Positions 1-8,759 of a DNA stretch of 64,000 nt are shown piece by piece (the first letter of the stretch is position 1; each line of letters starts with the position of its first letter). Under the pieces are notes generated by a model. The model was not told where the DNA came from, made no database searches, and saw only the letters and a list, made by a program, of their open reading frames with translations. Position numbers and translations under genes: made by a program. The DNA is from Winogradskyella costae. GTDB taxonomy: Bacteria; Bacteroidota; Bacteroidia; Flavobacteriales; Flavobacteriaceae. The DNA is taken from contig NZ_JABFDK010000004.1 of assembly GCF_013403865.1 (NCBI RefSeq), forward strand, positions 62,001 to 126,000. The letters run 5' to 3'.

Positions 1-1328
1 TCGTCATCACCTAATGATACATAAGCAATTTTCTTAGTTTCTAAATCTCTGAATGGTAACAACTCATTTGTGTTTTTTACCACTGTAATGGCATTTTCCA
101 TGAGTTCCTCATAGAGTAAATCGTCTTCTAATCGGTTTAAATCCTTTTCTAAATCATAAATTCCAATAGGAGAATAATTATTTAATCCAACTTTATATTT
201 AGCCATCAATATTTTTTTAACTGAGTGCGCTAGTCGCTCTTCAGTTATAGTACCATTTGTAAATGCTTCAACAAATTTAGCAATCCCTTTTTCTGGATCT
301 TCAGACATTAGCATCACGTCATTTCCTGCTAAGAATGCCATTAAATCAATCTCTCCTCCTTGTATTAAGCTTTTTACATTAGAGCCGTCAACATCGTTTT
401 CAACATAATCAGCTGCACCTTTCATGGTTAAGGCATCCGTAAAAATTAACCCATTAAACCCTAAACTATCTTTTAAAATATCAGTAACGATATGTTTTGA
501 TAATGAGGATGGAAAATCTCTTCGAGATTCTAAACTTGGTACATTTAAATGAGCTACCATAACACTAGATAGTCCTTCTTTTATAAGCTTTCTATACGGG
601 TATAATTCAATAGAGTCAATCCGTTTTGCACTAAAATTAATAGTAGGCAATTTTAAATGTGAATCTTCTTCGGTATCTCCATGACCAGGAAAATGTTTAG
701 CATTTGCTAATGTACCAGCGCTTTGCATGCCCTTCATAAATGCTAATCCTTTTTCGGTAACATTATCTCTGTCTTCCCCAAAAGATCGGTTACCTATAAT
801 AGGATTTTTAGGATTGGTATTAATATCTACGGCTGGCGCGAAATTAAAGTGCACACCTAATCGTTTACAGTGTTCACCAATATGTCTTCCGGCTTGCTCC
901 ACCAATTTATTGTCTGTAATTGCTCCAAGGGTCATATTCCATGGGAAAGCATAAGTAGAATCCAAGCGCATACTTAAACCCCACTCTGCATCCATTCCTA
1001 TTAACAATGGAATTTTAGAACCAGCTTGTAATTCGTTATTTAATTTGGCTTGACGAACAGGTCCGCCATTAGAATAAATTAGACCACCAATATGCTGACC
1101 TGTAATTAGCTTAGCAATCTTATTTTCATGTGCTTTTCCTTTATCAGAAAACACCTGTACCATAAATAGTTGTCCAATTTTTTCCTCAACAGACATTGAA
1201 TTGTATAAACTATCTACCCATTTCTGTTGTTGAATAGGATCCTTGGATAGTAATGGATTTTTAGAAAGGTCTTGCCCAAAATTAAATTGAAAACAAGTAC
1301 ATATAAATATAAGGGCAAAGTAACGCAT
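1..1328 (-). CDS. Glycoside hydrolase family 3 protein (beta-N-acetylhexosaminidase-like), 3' end cut by window edge
   Basis: An open frame runs from an ATG at 1328 off the left edge, giving about 442 residues and no stop. The first 18 residues form a signal peptide ending near NFGQ. The GH3 alpha/beta barrel follows. KHFPGHG lies at about residues 210-216 and is followed by D-T-E-E-D-S-H, the histidine loop that supplies the general acid in NagZ-type enzymes. FTDALTMKG at about residue 296 holds the likely nucleophile Asp. This fits removal of N-acetylglucosamine from peptidoglycan or chitin fragments, probably in the periplasm. In many Flavobacteriaceae such proteins are longer and end in a beta-lactamase-like serine hydrolase domain; that part, if present, is outside the window. 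Family is confident, exact substrate is not. Confidence 0.9.
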   Translation of the reverse strand, partial: MRYFALIFICTCFQFNFGQDLSKNPLLSKDPIQQQKWVDSLYNSMSVEEKIGQLFMVQVFSDKGKAHENKIAKLITGQHIGGLIYSNGGPVRQAKLNNELQAGSKIPLLIGMDAEWGLSMRLDSTYAFPWNMTLGAITDNKLVEQAGRHIGEHCKRLGVHFNFAPAVDINTNPKNPIIGNRSFGEDRDNVTEKGLAFMKGMQSAGTLANAKHFPGHGDTEEDSHLKLPTINFSAKRIDSIELYPYRKLIKEGLSSVMVAHLNVPSLESRRDFPSSLSKHIVTDILKDSLGFNGLIFTDALTMKGAADYVENDVDGSNVKSLIQGGEIDLMAFLAGNDVMLMSEDPEKGIAKFVEAFTNGTITEERLAHSVKKILMAKYKVGLNNYSPIGIYDLEKDLNRLEDDLLYEELMENAITVVKNTNELLPFRDLETKKIAYVSLGDD

Positions 1329-1463
1329 TAGCAAACTTTTATCGTTTATAGGTTGAACACATAATTCATAACGAATATTGTGCCAAATTAGCATATTTAA
1401 GAGGAAGTAAAAAGACTTTAAGATACTTTTATAACCTGTGCAATTGATATGGCAGACTTAACT

Positions 1464-2687
1464 TTATGATAGTAAATCAATTTGTCGATCATGATAGCCT
1501 AACAAATAAAGTACACCATCTAATCCTATGCTAGAAATAGAACTTTGTGCATTATCTTTTACTTTTGGTTTGGCATGAAACGCAATACCTAAACCCGCTA
1601 GATTAAGCATTTGTAAATCATTAGCACCATCACCAACGGCAATGGTTTGACTGATATCTATTTGCATATTATCCGCAAGTAATTGTAAATATTCGGCTTT
1701 TTTATTACCATCAACGATATCTCCAATATAGCCACCAGTTAATTTACCGTCTTTGATTTCTAATTGATTAGCATAAACATAATCAATATCTAATTTTTGC
1801 TGAAGATAATGTCCGAAATAAGTAAAGCCACCTGAAAGAATCGCTGTTTTAAAACCGTAATAATGTAACGTATCAATCAAACGCTTTGCGCCCTTAGTAA
1901 TGGGTAAACGTTCTGCAACTTCTTGTAAAACAGACTCACTTAAACCTTCTAAAAGCTTCATACGTCTTTTAAAACTTTCATTAAAATCTATCTCCCCTTG
2001 CATGGCTGCTTCAGTGATCGCTTTAACCTCTAATCCAACTCCGGCTAATTCCGCTAATTCATCGATAACTTCTGTTTGAATTAACGTTGAATCCATATCA
2101 AAACAAACCAAACGCCTATTACGTCTAAAAATATTATCTTCTTGAAATGCAATATCCGCGTCTAATTCTCTAGAAATTTCCATAAATTTCTTAGTAAAAT
2201 CAGACTTATCTCCTATTTTTCCTCTAATAGATAATTGAATAGATGCTCTAGGGTATTCTTCTTTTTTAACGAGTGACAATCGGCCAGTTAATCGTTTTAT
2301 GGAATCAATGTTTAAGTTCTTTTCAGAAATTATTTTAGTGACTTCAGATATTTGCTCTGCAGCCAATTTTTCGCCTAAAATAGTAACGATGTAGCGATCT
2401 TTACCTTGTTCGTTAACCCAATTTTCATAATCTTCAAGCGAAATGGGAGTGAATTTGGCTTTAATTCCCAATTCATAAGCTTTAAACAATAAATCTTTTA
2501 GTACTGCTGAAGACTTTTTACCCTTTTTAATTTCAAACATGATACCTAATGATAACGTATCATGAATGTTAGCTTGCCCAATATCTAAAACTTTAGCGTC
2601 ATATTCTGCCAATACACTTGTTAAGCTAGAAGTTAAACCTGGTCTATCTTGTCCTGAAATATTTAATAAGAAAATGTCTGTAGCCAC
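1464..2687 (-). CDS. serB: Phosphoserine phosphatase SerB with N-terminal ACT domains
   Basis: Last step of serine biosynthesis: hydrolysis of phosphoserine to serine. Residues 1-180 form two ACT-like regulatory modules (the first starts with ISGQDRPGLTSSL). The HAD catalytic part starts at residue 190: DMDST with nucleophile D197 and acid D199, the SGG motif near 285-287, the lysine pair near 329, and GDGAND at 352-357. At 407 residues it matches the long, two-ACT form of SerB. The start codon is GTG at 2687, because no ATG lies upstream in frame and the ACT domain begins at once. It stands alone between the GH3 gene and the gene at 2772; no promoter match to TAnnTTTG was found upstream. Confidence 0.95.
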   Translation of the reverse strand: MATDIFLLNISGQDRPGLTSSLTSVLAEYDAKVLDIGQANIHDTLSLGIMFEIKKGKKSSAVLKDLLFKAYELGIKAKFTPISLEDYENWVNEQGKDRYIVTILGEKLAAEQISEVTKIISEKNLNIDSIKRLTGRLSLVKKEEYPRASIQLSIRGKIGDKSDFTKKFMEISRELDADIAFQEDNIFRRNRRLVCFDMDSTLIQTEVIDELAELAGVGLEVKAITEAAMQGEIDFNESFKRRMKLLEGLSESVLQEVAERLPITKGAKRLIDTLHYYGFKTAILSGGFTYFGHYLQQKLDIDYVYANQLEIKDGKLTGGYIGDIVDGNKKAEYLQLLADNMQIDISQTIAVGDGANDLQMLNLAGLGIAFHAKPKVKDNAQSSISSIGLDGVLYLLGYHDRQIDLLS

Positions 2688-2771
2688 TTTTGTAAGTTTG
2701 TATTAATCATCTTTTACTCGTTGTAAAAATGACTAATCTATTTGAAATATAAAATTTATTTATGTGAAGTC

Positions 2772-3257
2772 CTATTTAATAAAACGGTTATGCCAACTAT
2801 CGCTCGCAGGGACTTCCCAATTTTCATTAAATTCTGCAATATTAGTTACTAAATTATTAAAAACAATAGTGTTTTTAGATACTGCTTTTTGTTGTGCCAT
2901 TTTTTTAAAATCAATTAAAGATTTGTAAGCAATAAATTCACCTTGCTTATAGGACACGTTCATTTTATCCATTAAATCTACATTGTATTGTTGCTCTAAT
3001 TGTTGAATAAAACTAACGGAAGAATCTATTGAGCAACCTGTTGCATTATTTAAACTTTGATCCATTGCAATAACGATAAATCGTTTGTAAACTAACTTAT
3101 AACCTGCTTTTAAATCTTTTCCGTGAGCCGTCCAAGCCTCTATAAAAGTATCTAATTGTGTTGTAAGTTGTTCTAACTCTTCATCTGAAAATGAACGGTT
3201 AGATTGGTATATCCAAACTCTTGATTCTTCTGGTAAGGTATTAAAATCGACTAGCAT
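2772..3257 (-). CDS. Conserved Bacteroidota protein of unknown function
   Basis: A soluble acidic protein of 161 residues with no signal peptide, membrane segment or recognised motif. Relatives starting with a similar 'FNTLPEESRVWIYQ' segment are, as I recall, sometimes labelled 'ABC transporter ATPase', but no Walker A, Walker B or ABC signature is visible, so I do not use that name. The start was set at the ATG at 3257 (MLVDFNTLPEES), which matches the family start. A TTG at 3302 would add 15 residues and overlap the upstream gene by 10 bp. It directly follows the two PH-domain genes and is probably cotranscribed with them. Confidence 0.75.
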   Translation of the reverse strand: MLVDFNTLPEESRVWIYQSNRSFSDEELEQLTTQLDTFIEAWTAHGKDLKAGYKLVYKRFIVIAMDQSLNNATGCSIDSSVSFIQQLEQQYNVDLMDKMNVSYKQGEFIAYKSLIDFKKMAQQKAVSKNTIVFNNLVTNIAEFNENWEVPASDSWHNRFIK

Positions 3258-3292
3258 AAATTCATCATTTTTCTGATTGTAAAAATACGGTT

Positions 3293-4795
3293 TTACATCC
3301 AATCTCTGTCTTGAGATTCTACCTTATATAATAAGTAATTATAAATAGTTAATGCCTCTTGTTTTGATATATAAGGAATCGTCACAGATTTTGAAGCTGT
3401 AGAGATTACAAGCGACGCTATATTTCTGGGTTTTTGAAAAATGGTCTGCTTTAATTTTAGACCTTGTATTTTGTGTGTTTCTAAAATATTGGTGGTTGTA
3501 TCAATTACTCCGCTTCCAAGAGTTACAAAATTGTTAGAAATTATATAATACGCTTTTTTATATTCGAAATAGACATAAAATATTGCAAAAGGAAGGTAAA
3601 TAACATTAATCCATAACATGCCTATCCCAAAAAGAAACAGCGCCAAGGCGTTGGCTAAAACAATAAAAAACAACATTCCTAAAGCCGAGATTAGCACAAA
3701 ATAAGGTTTTGGTTTTCCAGTTTTACCCTCAAGATTATAGTCTGATAAAAGTTTATTTATTAAGTAATTAAGTTGTTCTTTTTCTAAAGCCACAATTTTA
3801 AAATTCTTTTGTTGCTTTACATTAACCATCGCTTGCTTAACTGATAAGCTATATAACCCAAAATATTGTTTTACACGATTTGTGGTGATTACCAAATTCT
3901 GAATTCTACTTGGTGTTAAGCTCAATGATATTTTATTAAAAAGACCTTTATTAATTTCTATGGTTTTCTGATTTTCTACGACCTCTAAATTGAAGTTTAT
4001 AATAAACGTCTTAGCCACTGAAAATAGAAAAGAAAACAAAACCACCGCTATTACAAGAATAACATTAGTAATTATTAGATTGAATAAGTCAGTTTCATCT
4101 AGGTTTACAAAACCTTCTACACGTTTCTCTAGCTCTAACTCTTCTAAGAAATCTTTGAACTCATTATAAATTCCATAACCGAAAGTTATTATTAGTAGAA
4201 AACTCTTAAAATGATTTTGAGATAAACCTTCTAAAAGCAAGCGTTTTGGTGTGACTCTGAAGAAAACATTTTGTTTTTCTTCAGTTTCCGTATGTTGTGT
4301 TTCTTCTGATTCTACACTTATTTTATTAAATAATTTCTTCTTTAATAATAAAGCTGTTGGTTTATCCAAAGCACTAATTTCAATTTCAGATTTTTTGTCC
4401 CCCGCTGTTTCAATTTTTAGTGAAACTACATTGATCAACTGTTGCAGAAAATTTTGTTTGATATATACATTCTGAATTTTAGACTTCGGAATAATGGTAT
4501 TGTCTTTATTTATTATTCCTGTAGCTAAATGAAAATCATCTTTACTGAGGTGAAACTTAAAATTGAAATACTTTAGAATCGCAATAATTAAAATAAGTAC
4601 TATCACCGCTATCAACCCTAAATACATCATTGTTGGCGTCACACCTCCAAATGACTTTTTTCTTATAACTTGAATACCAAAAGCTATAAAAAATACAAGA
4701 AATTTTTTGAAAAATTTTAGCAGATTAAATGCAAAAATGACAATTATTCCTTTAGCTGATTGTCTTATGGGCTGCGAGAAATCAGTTATTTCCAT
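3293..4795 (-). CDS. PH domain-containing membrane protein, YdbT-like
   Basis: About 500 residues with several hydrophobic segments (pairs near the start, in the middle and near residue 400) alternating with soluble bacterial PH (bPH2/DUF304-like) modules. Repeated phrases such as 'IPKSKIQNVYIKQNFLQQ', 'LTPSRIQNLVITTNRVKQYFG' and 'ETHKIQGLKLKQTIFQK' mark three copies of the module. This is the arrangement of Bacillus YdbT, whose role is unclear. I place the start at the ATG at 4795 (MEITDFSQP), which overlaps the end of the upstream PH gene by 14 bp, a layout typical of translational coupling; the longer reading to 4837 would lie inside that gene. Function is unknown beyond membrane association. 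Confidence 0.85.
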   Translation of the reverse strand: MEITDFSQPIRQSAKGIIVIFAFNLLKFFKKFLVFFIAFGIQVIRKKSFGGVTPTMMYLGLIAVIVLILIIAILKYFNFKFHLSKDDFHLATGIINKDNTIIPKSKIQNVYIKQNFLQQLINVVSLKIETAGDKKSEIEISALDKPTALLLKKKLFNKISVESEETQHTETEEKQNVFFRVTPKRLLLEGLSQNHFKSFLLIITFGYGIYNEFKDFLEELELEKRVEGFVNLDETDLFNLIITNVILVIAVVLFSFLFSVAKTFIINFNLEVVENQKTIEINKGLFNKISLSLTPSRIQNLVITTNRVKQYFGLYSLSVKQAMVNVKQQKNFKIVALEKEQLNYLINKLLSDYNLEGKTGKPKPYFVLISALGMLFFIVLANALALFLFGIGMLWINVIYLPFAIFYVYFEYKKAYYIISNNFVTLGSGVIDTTTNILETHKIQGLKLKQTIFQKPRNIASLVISTASKSVTIPYISKQEALTIYNYLLYKVESQDRDWM

Positions 4796-5300
4796 CAACC
4801 CTAGCGCTAATAAAATCGTTGATACCTTTTGCTTCAAGTTGTTGAAGTCCTTTAATACTTAGATCACTTCCCGCTTCACCTGCAGTAAATATTTTCAGTG
4901 TAGACAAACCTAAGTGTCTTGCCAACCAACTTCGAGATTCCTCTACATGCTGAATTCTAGAAATTGGTACTGTAATTATAGACTCTACAATCAAACCCTT
5001 AGCATAAATAACATCGTTACCACGCACAGCGTATTTCCGCTTTTTAAATGCCAATACGGAAATGATAAAATTCGCAATGCAAACCATCACAGATCCTATA
5101 AGGATTAACCAAAAATTATCTTGAAAACCGTCTTCTTTAATCAAGTATTTCAAACCAATTACAGCACCTAAAATAAGACTATAAAAAGCAAGTCTATTCA
5201 GTATGATAATTTTTAAATATGATTTTGAAATTGGTTTTAAAACAACGTCTTCAATATTAGGTAAGTCTTCGATTTGTATTTGAGGATTTGTGAAGTTCAT
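4782..5300 (-). CDS. PH domain-containing membrane protein, YdbS-like
   Basis: A 172-residue protein with two transmembrane helices (about residues 30-50 and 62-82) followed by one bacterial PH (bPH2) module containing 'VPISRIQHVEESRSWLARHLGLSTLKI', shown here only as the type of motif that defines the family around residues 112-138. It is the usual partner of the YdbT-like protein encoded just downstream: the two reading frames overlap by 14 bp, so they are very likely translated together. Pairs of this kind occur widely in bacteria; their biochemical role is not established. Confidence 0.88.
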   Translation of the reverse strand: MNFTNPQIQIEDLPNIEDVVLKPISKSYLKIIILNRLAFYSLILGAVIGLKYLIKEDGFQDNFWLILIGSVMVCIANFIISVLAFKKRKYAVRGNDVIYAKGLIVESIITVPISRIQHVEESRSWLARHLGLSTLKIFTAGEAGSDLSIKGLQQLEAKGINDFISARVDGNN

Positions 5301-5315
5301 TGTATAAACATATTA

Positions 5316-5522
5316 TTAACCTTTATTTTTAGTGATTTTATACCTAAATGCATAACTCATAACCAATCCAAAAAAGAAAGCATTAAATAGAAACTTTGGC
5401 AAAGAAAATGGTTCGTCGGTAAAATAGTCATAACCCGCCATTAATGAAGCATAAAATAAACCAATGGCAACACCTGAAATAATCCGCTTTTTTAATGGTA
5501 ATTTTTCAATATTATTCCCCAC
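5316..5522 (-). CDS. Small two-helix membrane protein, unknown function
   Basis: A 68-residue protein with a basic N-terminus (KLPLKKR) and two hydrophobic stretches, at about residues 14-28 and 42-60, joined by an acidic loop (YDYFTDEPFSLP). It ends in a basic tail (RYKITKNKG). It sits 15 bp upstream of the PH-domain pair and 12 bp downstream of the iron-sulfur gene on the same strand, so it is probably part of one transcript. The position and clean amphipathic layout support a real gene; no family is recognised. Confidence 0.7.
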   Translation of the reverse strand: MGNNIEKLPLKKRIISGVAIGLFYASLMAGYDYFTDEPFSLPKFLFNAFFFGLVMSYAFRYKITKNKG

Positions 5523-5534
5523 AACCTTATTCTA

Positions 5535-6317
5535 TTATGCATTAGCAATGAGCTCTGCAATATCCAATACCTTAATTTCAGATTCTTTTTCTTTGAACTT
5601 TACACCATCAGTCATCATAGTGTTACAATACGGACAACCAGTAGCAATTATTTCGGGTTGGGTTTCTATAGCATCTTCTGTTCTTAAGACATTAATTTCC
5701 TTATTTCCGGGTTCTGCATCTTTAAACATTTGCGCTCCACCAGCTCCACAACACAACGCTGTTCCTTTATGGCGTTTCATTTCTACTAATGTCGCATTTG
5801 TTTTTTTAAGAACATTTCGCGGTGCATCGTAAACTCCATTACCTCTTCCTAAATAACATGGATCGTGAAAGGTAATTCGTTTGCCTTTATACGTATTTCC
5901 TTCTAAAGTTAAACGACCAGAACTCATCAGTTCTTGTATATATTGTGTATGGTGAATAACGTCATAGCTTCCACCTAAACCAGGGTACTCATTTTTGATG
6001 CAATTAAAAGAGTGTGGATCGCAGGTTACAATTCGTTTTATCTCATAAGCGTTAAGCACTTCGATATTCATAACGGCTTGCATCTGAAATAAAAATTCGT
6101 TACCAGCACGTTTTGCAACATCACCCGTATTGCTTTCTTCAGTTCCTAAAACTGCAAAATTAACATTTGCTTTATTTAAAATCTTTACGAAAGCTTTAGT
6201 GATTTTCTTTGCTCTATCATCATAGCTACCAGCAGAACCAACCCAAAATAGAATTTCTGGTTGTTTTCCTTCTGCCATCATTTCTGCCATAGTTGGCACT
6301 TTTAGTTGCTCGCTCAT
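5535..6317 (-). CDS. Cysteine-rich (CCG) domain iron-sulfur protein, HdrB/GlpC/LutA-like
   Basis: Carries two CCG-type halves. The C-terminal half has the full cluster ligand set: HDPC (C154), CCG (C189, C190) and C-P-Y-C (C228, C231), with spacing that fits the heterodisulfide-reductase CCG motif. In the N-terminal half the positions where related proteins carry cysteines read S28 (WVGSAGS), N63 (EESNTGD), D100 and S103 (CDPHSFNC), so that site looks lost or shifted. It should act as the soluble, electron-accepting partner of the membrane 4Fe-4S protein encoded 110 bp upstream (6428-7744). The physiological substrate is unknown. Length (260 residues) is normal for the Bacteroidota version. 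Confidence 0.88.
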   Translation of the reverse strand: MSEQLKVPTMAEMMAEGKQPEILFWVGSAGSYDDRAKKITKAFVKILNKANVNFAVLGTEESNTGDVAKRAGNEFLFQMQAVMNIEVLNAYEIKRIVTCDPHSFNCIKNEYPGLGGSYDVIHHTQYIQELMSSGRLTLEGNTYKGKRITFHDPCYLGRGNGVYDAPRNVLKKTNATLVEMKRHKGTALCCGAGGAQMFKDAEPGNKEINVLRTEDAIETQPEIIATGCPYCNTMMTDGVKFKEKESEIKVLDIAELIANA

Positions 6318-6427
6318 ACTTTAACGTTTAATCGTTTAATTGTGTAATTGTTTACGCATTTACCTATTGTACTAATTTGTAATATTAGTGACATTCAAAA
6401 CGTTAACTTTTCAACCTCTAAACATTT

Positions 6428-7744
6428 TTAGTTTTCGTCTTTCCAATTTAAACGGTCCATTTGGTTGTAAGGCCAGGGTGCTCCGTTATTTTCTATATTG
6501 GTCATCATATTATTCAGCTCCATCGGTGCTGCACTTTGCTCCATTACTAAATAACGGCGCATATCCATAATTATGGATAGTGGATTAATACTCACCGGAC
6601 AAGCTTCTACACAAGCATTACAAGTTGTACACGCCCAAAGCTCTTCGTTTGTGATGTAGTCTCCTAATAACTGCTTTCCGTCATCTATAAATTCACCTTT
6701 ATTGGTTTCAATATTTTTTCCAACCTCTTCTAGTCGATCTCGCGTATCCATCATAATTTTACGCGGTGATAATTTTTTACCGGTAAGATTAGCGGGACAT
6801 TCACTTGTACAGCGACCACATTCCGTACAGGTATACGCATTGAGTAACTGAATTTGGTTTAAATCCATAACATCACTCGCTCCAAACTTTGCAGGAACAT
6901 CATCTTCCGAAGTTTCTGCTGGTGCAGCATAAGGATCTGCGTCTGGATCCATCATTAATTTCACTTCTGCCGTAACGGCATCAAGATTATTAAACTTGCC
7001 TTTTGGCTCTACACTACCTAAATATACATTAGGGAATGCTAATAGAATGTGTAAATGCTTTGAGAAGTATAGGTAATTTAAGAAAATTAAAATACCTACA
7101 ATATGCAACCACCACGCGGATTTTTCAATAATATAAAGCGTTCCTACGGATACTCCCTCAAACCAAGGGGCAATGAATTGTGAGATAACATTACCAGATC
7201 CTGTATTTTGAAAGATTGTATCCGTAGCATTCATTAACAAGAACAAACACATTAAAACGACCTCAAAATATAGAATGATATTACCATCACTTTTTGGCCA
7301 ACCTTTCATTTCCGAACTTAAGAAACGTTTCACTTTAATAACATTTCGCCGTAGCCAAAACACGGTGACAGAAACTAGAACTAAAACAGATAGTATCTCA
7401 AATGACCCTATTAAAAATCCATATAACCACTCTGGTAAAACTTGTTGTCCAATACGATGTGTTCCAAAAAGGCCATCAATTATAATTTCTAAAACCTCAA
7501 TATTTATAATAATAAATCCGACGTAAACAATAGCATGAAGAAACCCCGAGACAGGCCGCTTTACCATTTTACTCTGACCAAGAGCAATATAGGCTACATT
7601 TTTCCAACGCTTCGCTTTATTATCTTTGGCATTGACTTCTTGACCTAATTTAATATTTCGAATTATCTTTTTGATATTTCTAACAAAATAACCAATACCT
7701 AATATTAGGATAACTGCAAAAATGATATTTGGTAAGTATGCCAT
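6428..7744 (-). CDS. Membrane 4Fe-4S dicluster electron-transfer protein, HdrE/HdrC-like fusion
   Basis: 438 residues. The N-terminal 240 residues contain five or six transmembrane helices with histidines (HAIVYVGF, WWLHIVGIL) resembling the cytochrome b part of HdrE/NarI. The C-terminal part is a ferredoxin-like domain with two 4Fe-4S ligand sets: CTECGRCTSECP near residue 306 and CTTCNACVEACP near residue 372. With the CCG protein encoded next (5535-6317) it forms a two-subunit HdrDE-like module that probably passes electrons between the quinone pool and a cytoplasmic thiol or other acceptor. Acceptor identity is inference. Haem binding is likely but cannot be proved from sequence alone. 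Confidence 0.88.
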   Translation of the reverse strand: MAYLPNIIFAVILILGIGYFVRNIKKIIRNIKLGQEVNAKDNKAKRWKNVAYIALGQSKMVKRPVSGFLHAIVYVGFIIINIEVLEIIIDGLFGTHRIGQQVLPEWLYGFLIGSFEILSVLVLVSVTVFWLRRNVIKVKRFLSSEMKGWPKSDGNIILYFEVVLMCLFLLMNATDTIFQNTGSGNVISQFIAPWFEGVSVGTLYIIEKSAWWLHIVGILIFLNYLYFSKHLHILLAFPNVYLGSVEPKGKFNNLDAVTAEVKLMMDPDADPYAAPAETSEDDVPAKFGASDVMDLNQIQLLNAYTCTECGRCTSECPANLTGKKLSPRKIMMDTRDRLEEVGKNIETNKGEFIDDGKQLLGDYITNEELWACTTCNACVEACPVSINPLSIIMDMRRYLVMEQSAAPMELNNMMTNIENNGAPWPYNQMDRLNWKDEN

Positions 7745-7755
7745 GATTGATGGGG

Positions 7756-8703
7756 CTAATTATTGTTTAATTCCTCTTGTGTAGGTTCCTCATACGGAAT
7801 CTCTCTTTTAGACAAAATACGTCTGTATCTTGCTGGGTGAAGCTTAATATCTAAAAGTAATAATTGTAATTCCTTTGATGCATTTTCTAAGTTATCATAG
7901 AGTGCATCGTCTTTTAATAGTTTTCCTATAGACCCTTCTCCTGCCTCTAAACCTGTAGCTAATTGATTTAGTTTTAAAACCATATCATCGAGATTTTTAA
8001 CGGTATTAGAAAGTTTAGCCTCATTTAGATCTTTAATTAAAATAGCTAATTCCGAACTTGTTTTATCAAAGTTCTCTAAAACGGAAGCAATTTTTTCATC
8101 GTTATCACTAATGAGTGAATTGGCTTTAAAAGCAACATTCTTAAATGATTTTAACGTTGCGTTTAATTCTGCAATTGTTTGCTTTAAACCATCGTCGGAT
8201 TCATCAATAACTAAGGCATTTAAATTGGTAAGTAAGGTATCTGACGAACGCAGTGTTGTACCTAAATCTTCACTAATACCTGAGAAATTCTTTTCTAAGG
8301 ATGAAATCATTCCTGGTTTTACTTCTGATTTTATGAAATCACCAGATTCAGCAATGACACCATCACTTGCCTCTACAATTGATAAGGCATTGCCTCCCAT
8401 TAAACCATCTTGGTATAAACGAACAATACTGTTTTTAGAAAATTTTAATTCTGGTGTTACGGAGAATGCAATTCGAGTTTTTCCAGAGTTAAAATCATAT
8501 TTAATCTCTTCTATCTTACCTACTTTATTACCTTTAATTGTTACGGACGAGGACATGCTTAATGCATTATAGTCGAATTCCGTATAATACGTGTTTGAAC
8601 TATCAAAGAGGTCTTCACCTTTAAGATATGTAAATAGGTATATGCAAAAAGCGATACCAGCCAACACTAATATTGCTGTCTTAACTTCTCTTGAAACTTT
8701 CAA
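7756..8703 (-). CDS. MCE/MlaD family lipid-transport protein
   Basis: One N-terminal transmembrane helix (about residues 9-27, TAILVLAGIAFCIYLF), one MCE domain (about 38-115, with 'VTIKGNKVGKIEEIKYD'-type sequence), then a long helical, coiled-coil-prone region to residue 290. This is the layout of MlaD-like substrate-binding proteins that carry phospholipids between membranes with an MlaEF-type ABC transporter. No transporter genes are adjacent. The start is TTG at 8703: codons upstream in frame contain no ATG, and the basic KVSREVK segment directly precedes the helix. A TAATTTTG box lies 25 bp upstream, so it may have its own promoter after the amidase gene. Confidence 0.9.
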   Translation of the reverse strand: MKVSREVKTAILVLAGIAFCIYLFTYLKGEDLFDSSNTYYTEFDYNALSMSSSVTIKGNKVGKIEEIKYDFNSGKTRIAFSVTPELKFSKNSIVRLYQDGLMGGNALSIVEASDGVIAESGDFIKSEVKPGMISSLEKNFSGISEDLGTTLRSSDTLLTNLNALVIDESDDGLKQTIAELNATLKSFKNVAFKANSLISDNDEKIASVLENFDKTSSELAILIKDLNEAKLSNTVKNLDDMVLKLNQLATGLEAGEGSIGKLLKDDALYDNLENASKELQLLLLDIKLHPARYRRILSKREIPYEEPTQEELNNN

Positions 8704-8727
8704 TGGGCGTTTTCTTTAGTTTGCTAA

Positions 8728-8735
8728 CAAAATTA
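8728..8735 (-). promoter_or_regulatory. -7 promoter box (TAATTTTG) of the MCE gene
   Basis: On the minus strand this reads TAATTTTG, an exact match to the Bacteroidota sigma-A -7 consensus TAnnTTTG. It lies between the amidase stop and the TTG start at 8703, at a distance that leaves a short leader. No clear -33 TTG is seen at the expected spacing. Confidence 0.45.
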
Positions 8736-8759
8736 GGAATAAATATATTAATAATGTTT

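Noticed and set aside
1363..1380. Second sigma-54-type site upstream of the GH3 gene (TTTGGCACAATATTCGTT, minus strand)
   Set aside because: The -24 part fits but the -12 part is TTCG or TCGT instead of TTGC, so the match is too weak.
2772..3257. ABC transporter ATPase
   Set aside because: No Walker A, Walker B or signature motif is present in the protein.
8111..8572. 153-residue plus-strand frame inside the MCE gene
   Set aside because: Antisense shadow of a well-supported gene; composition follows the reverse of the real frame.
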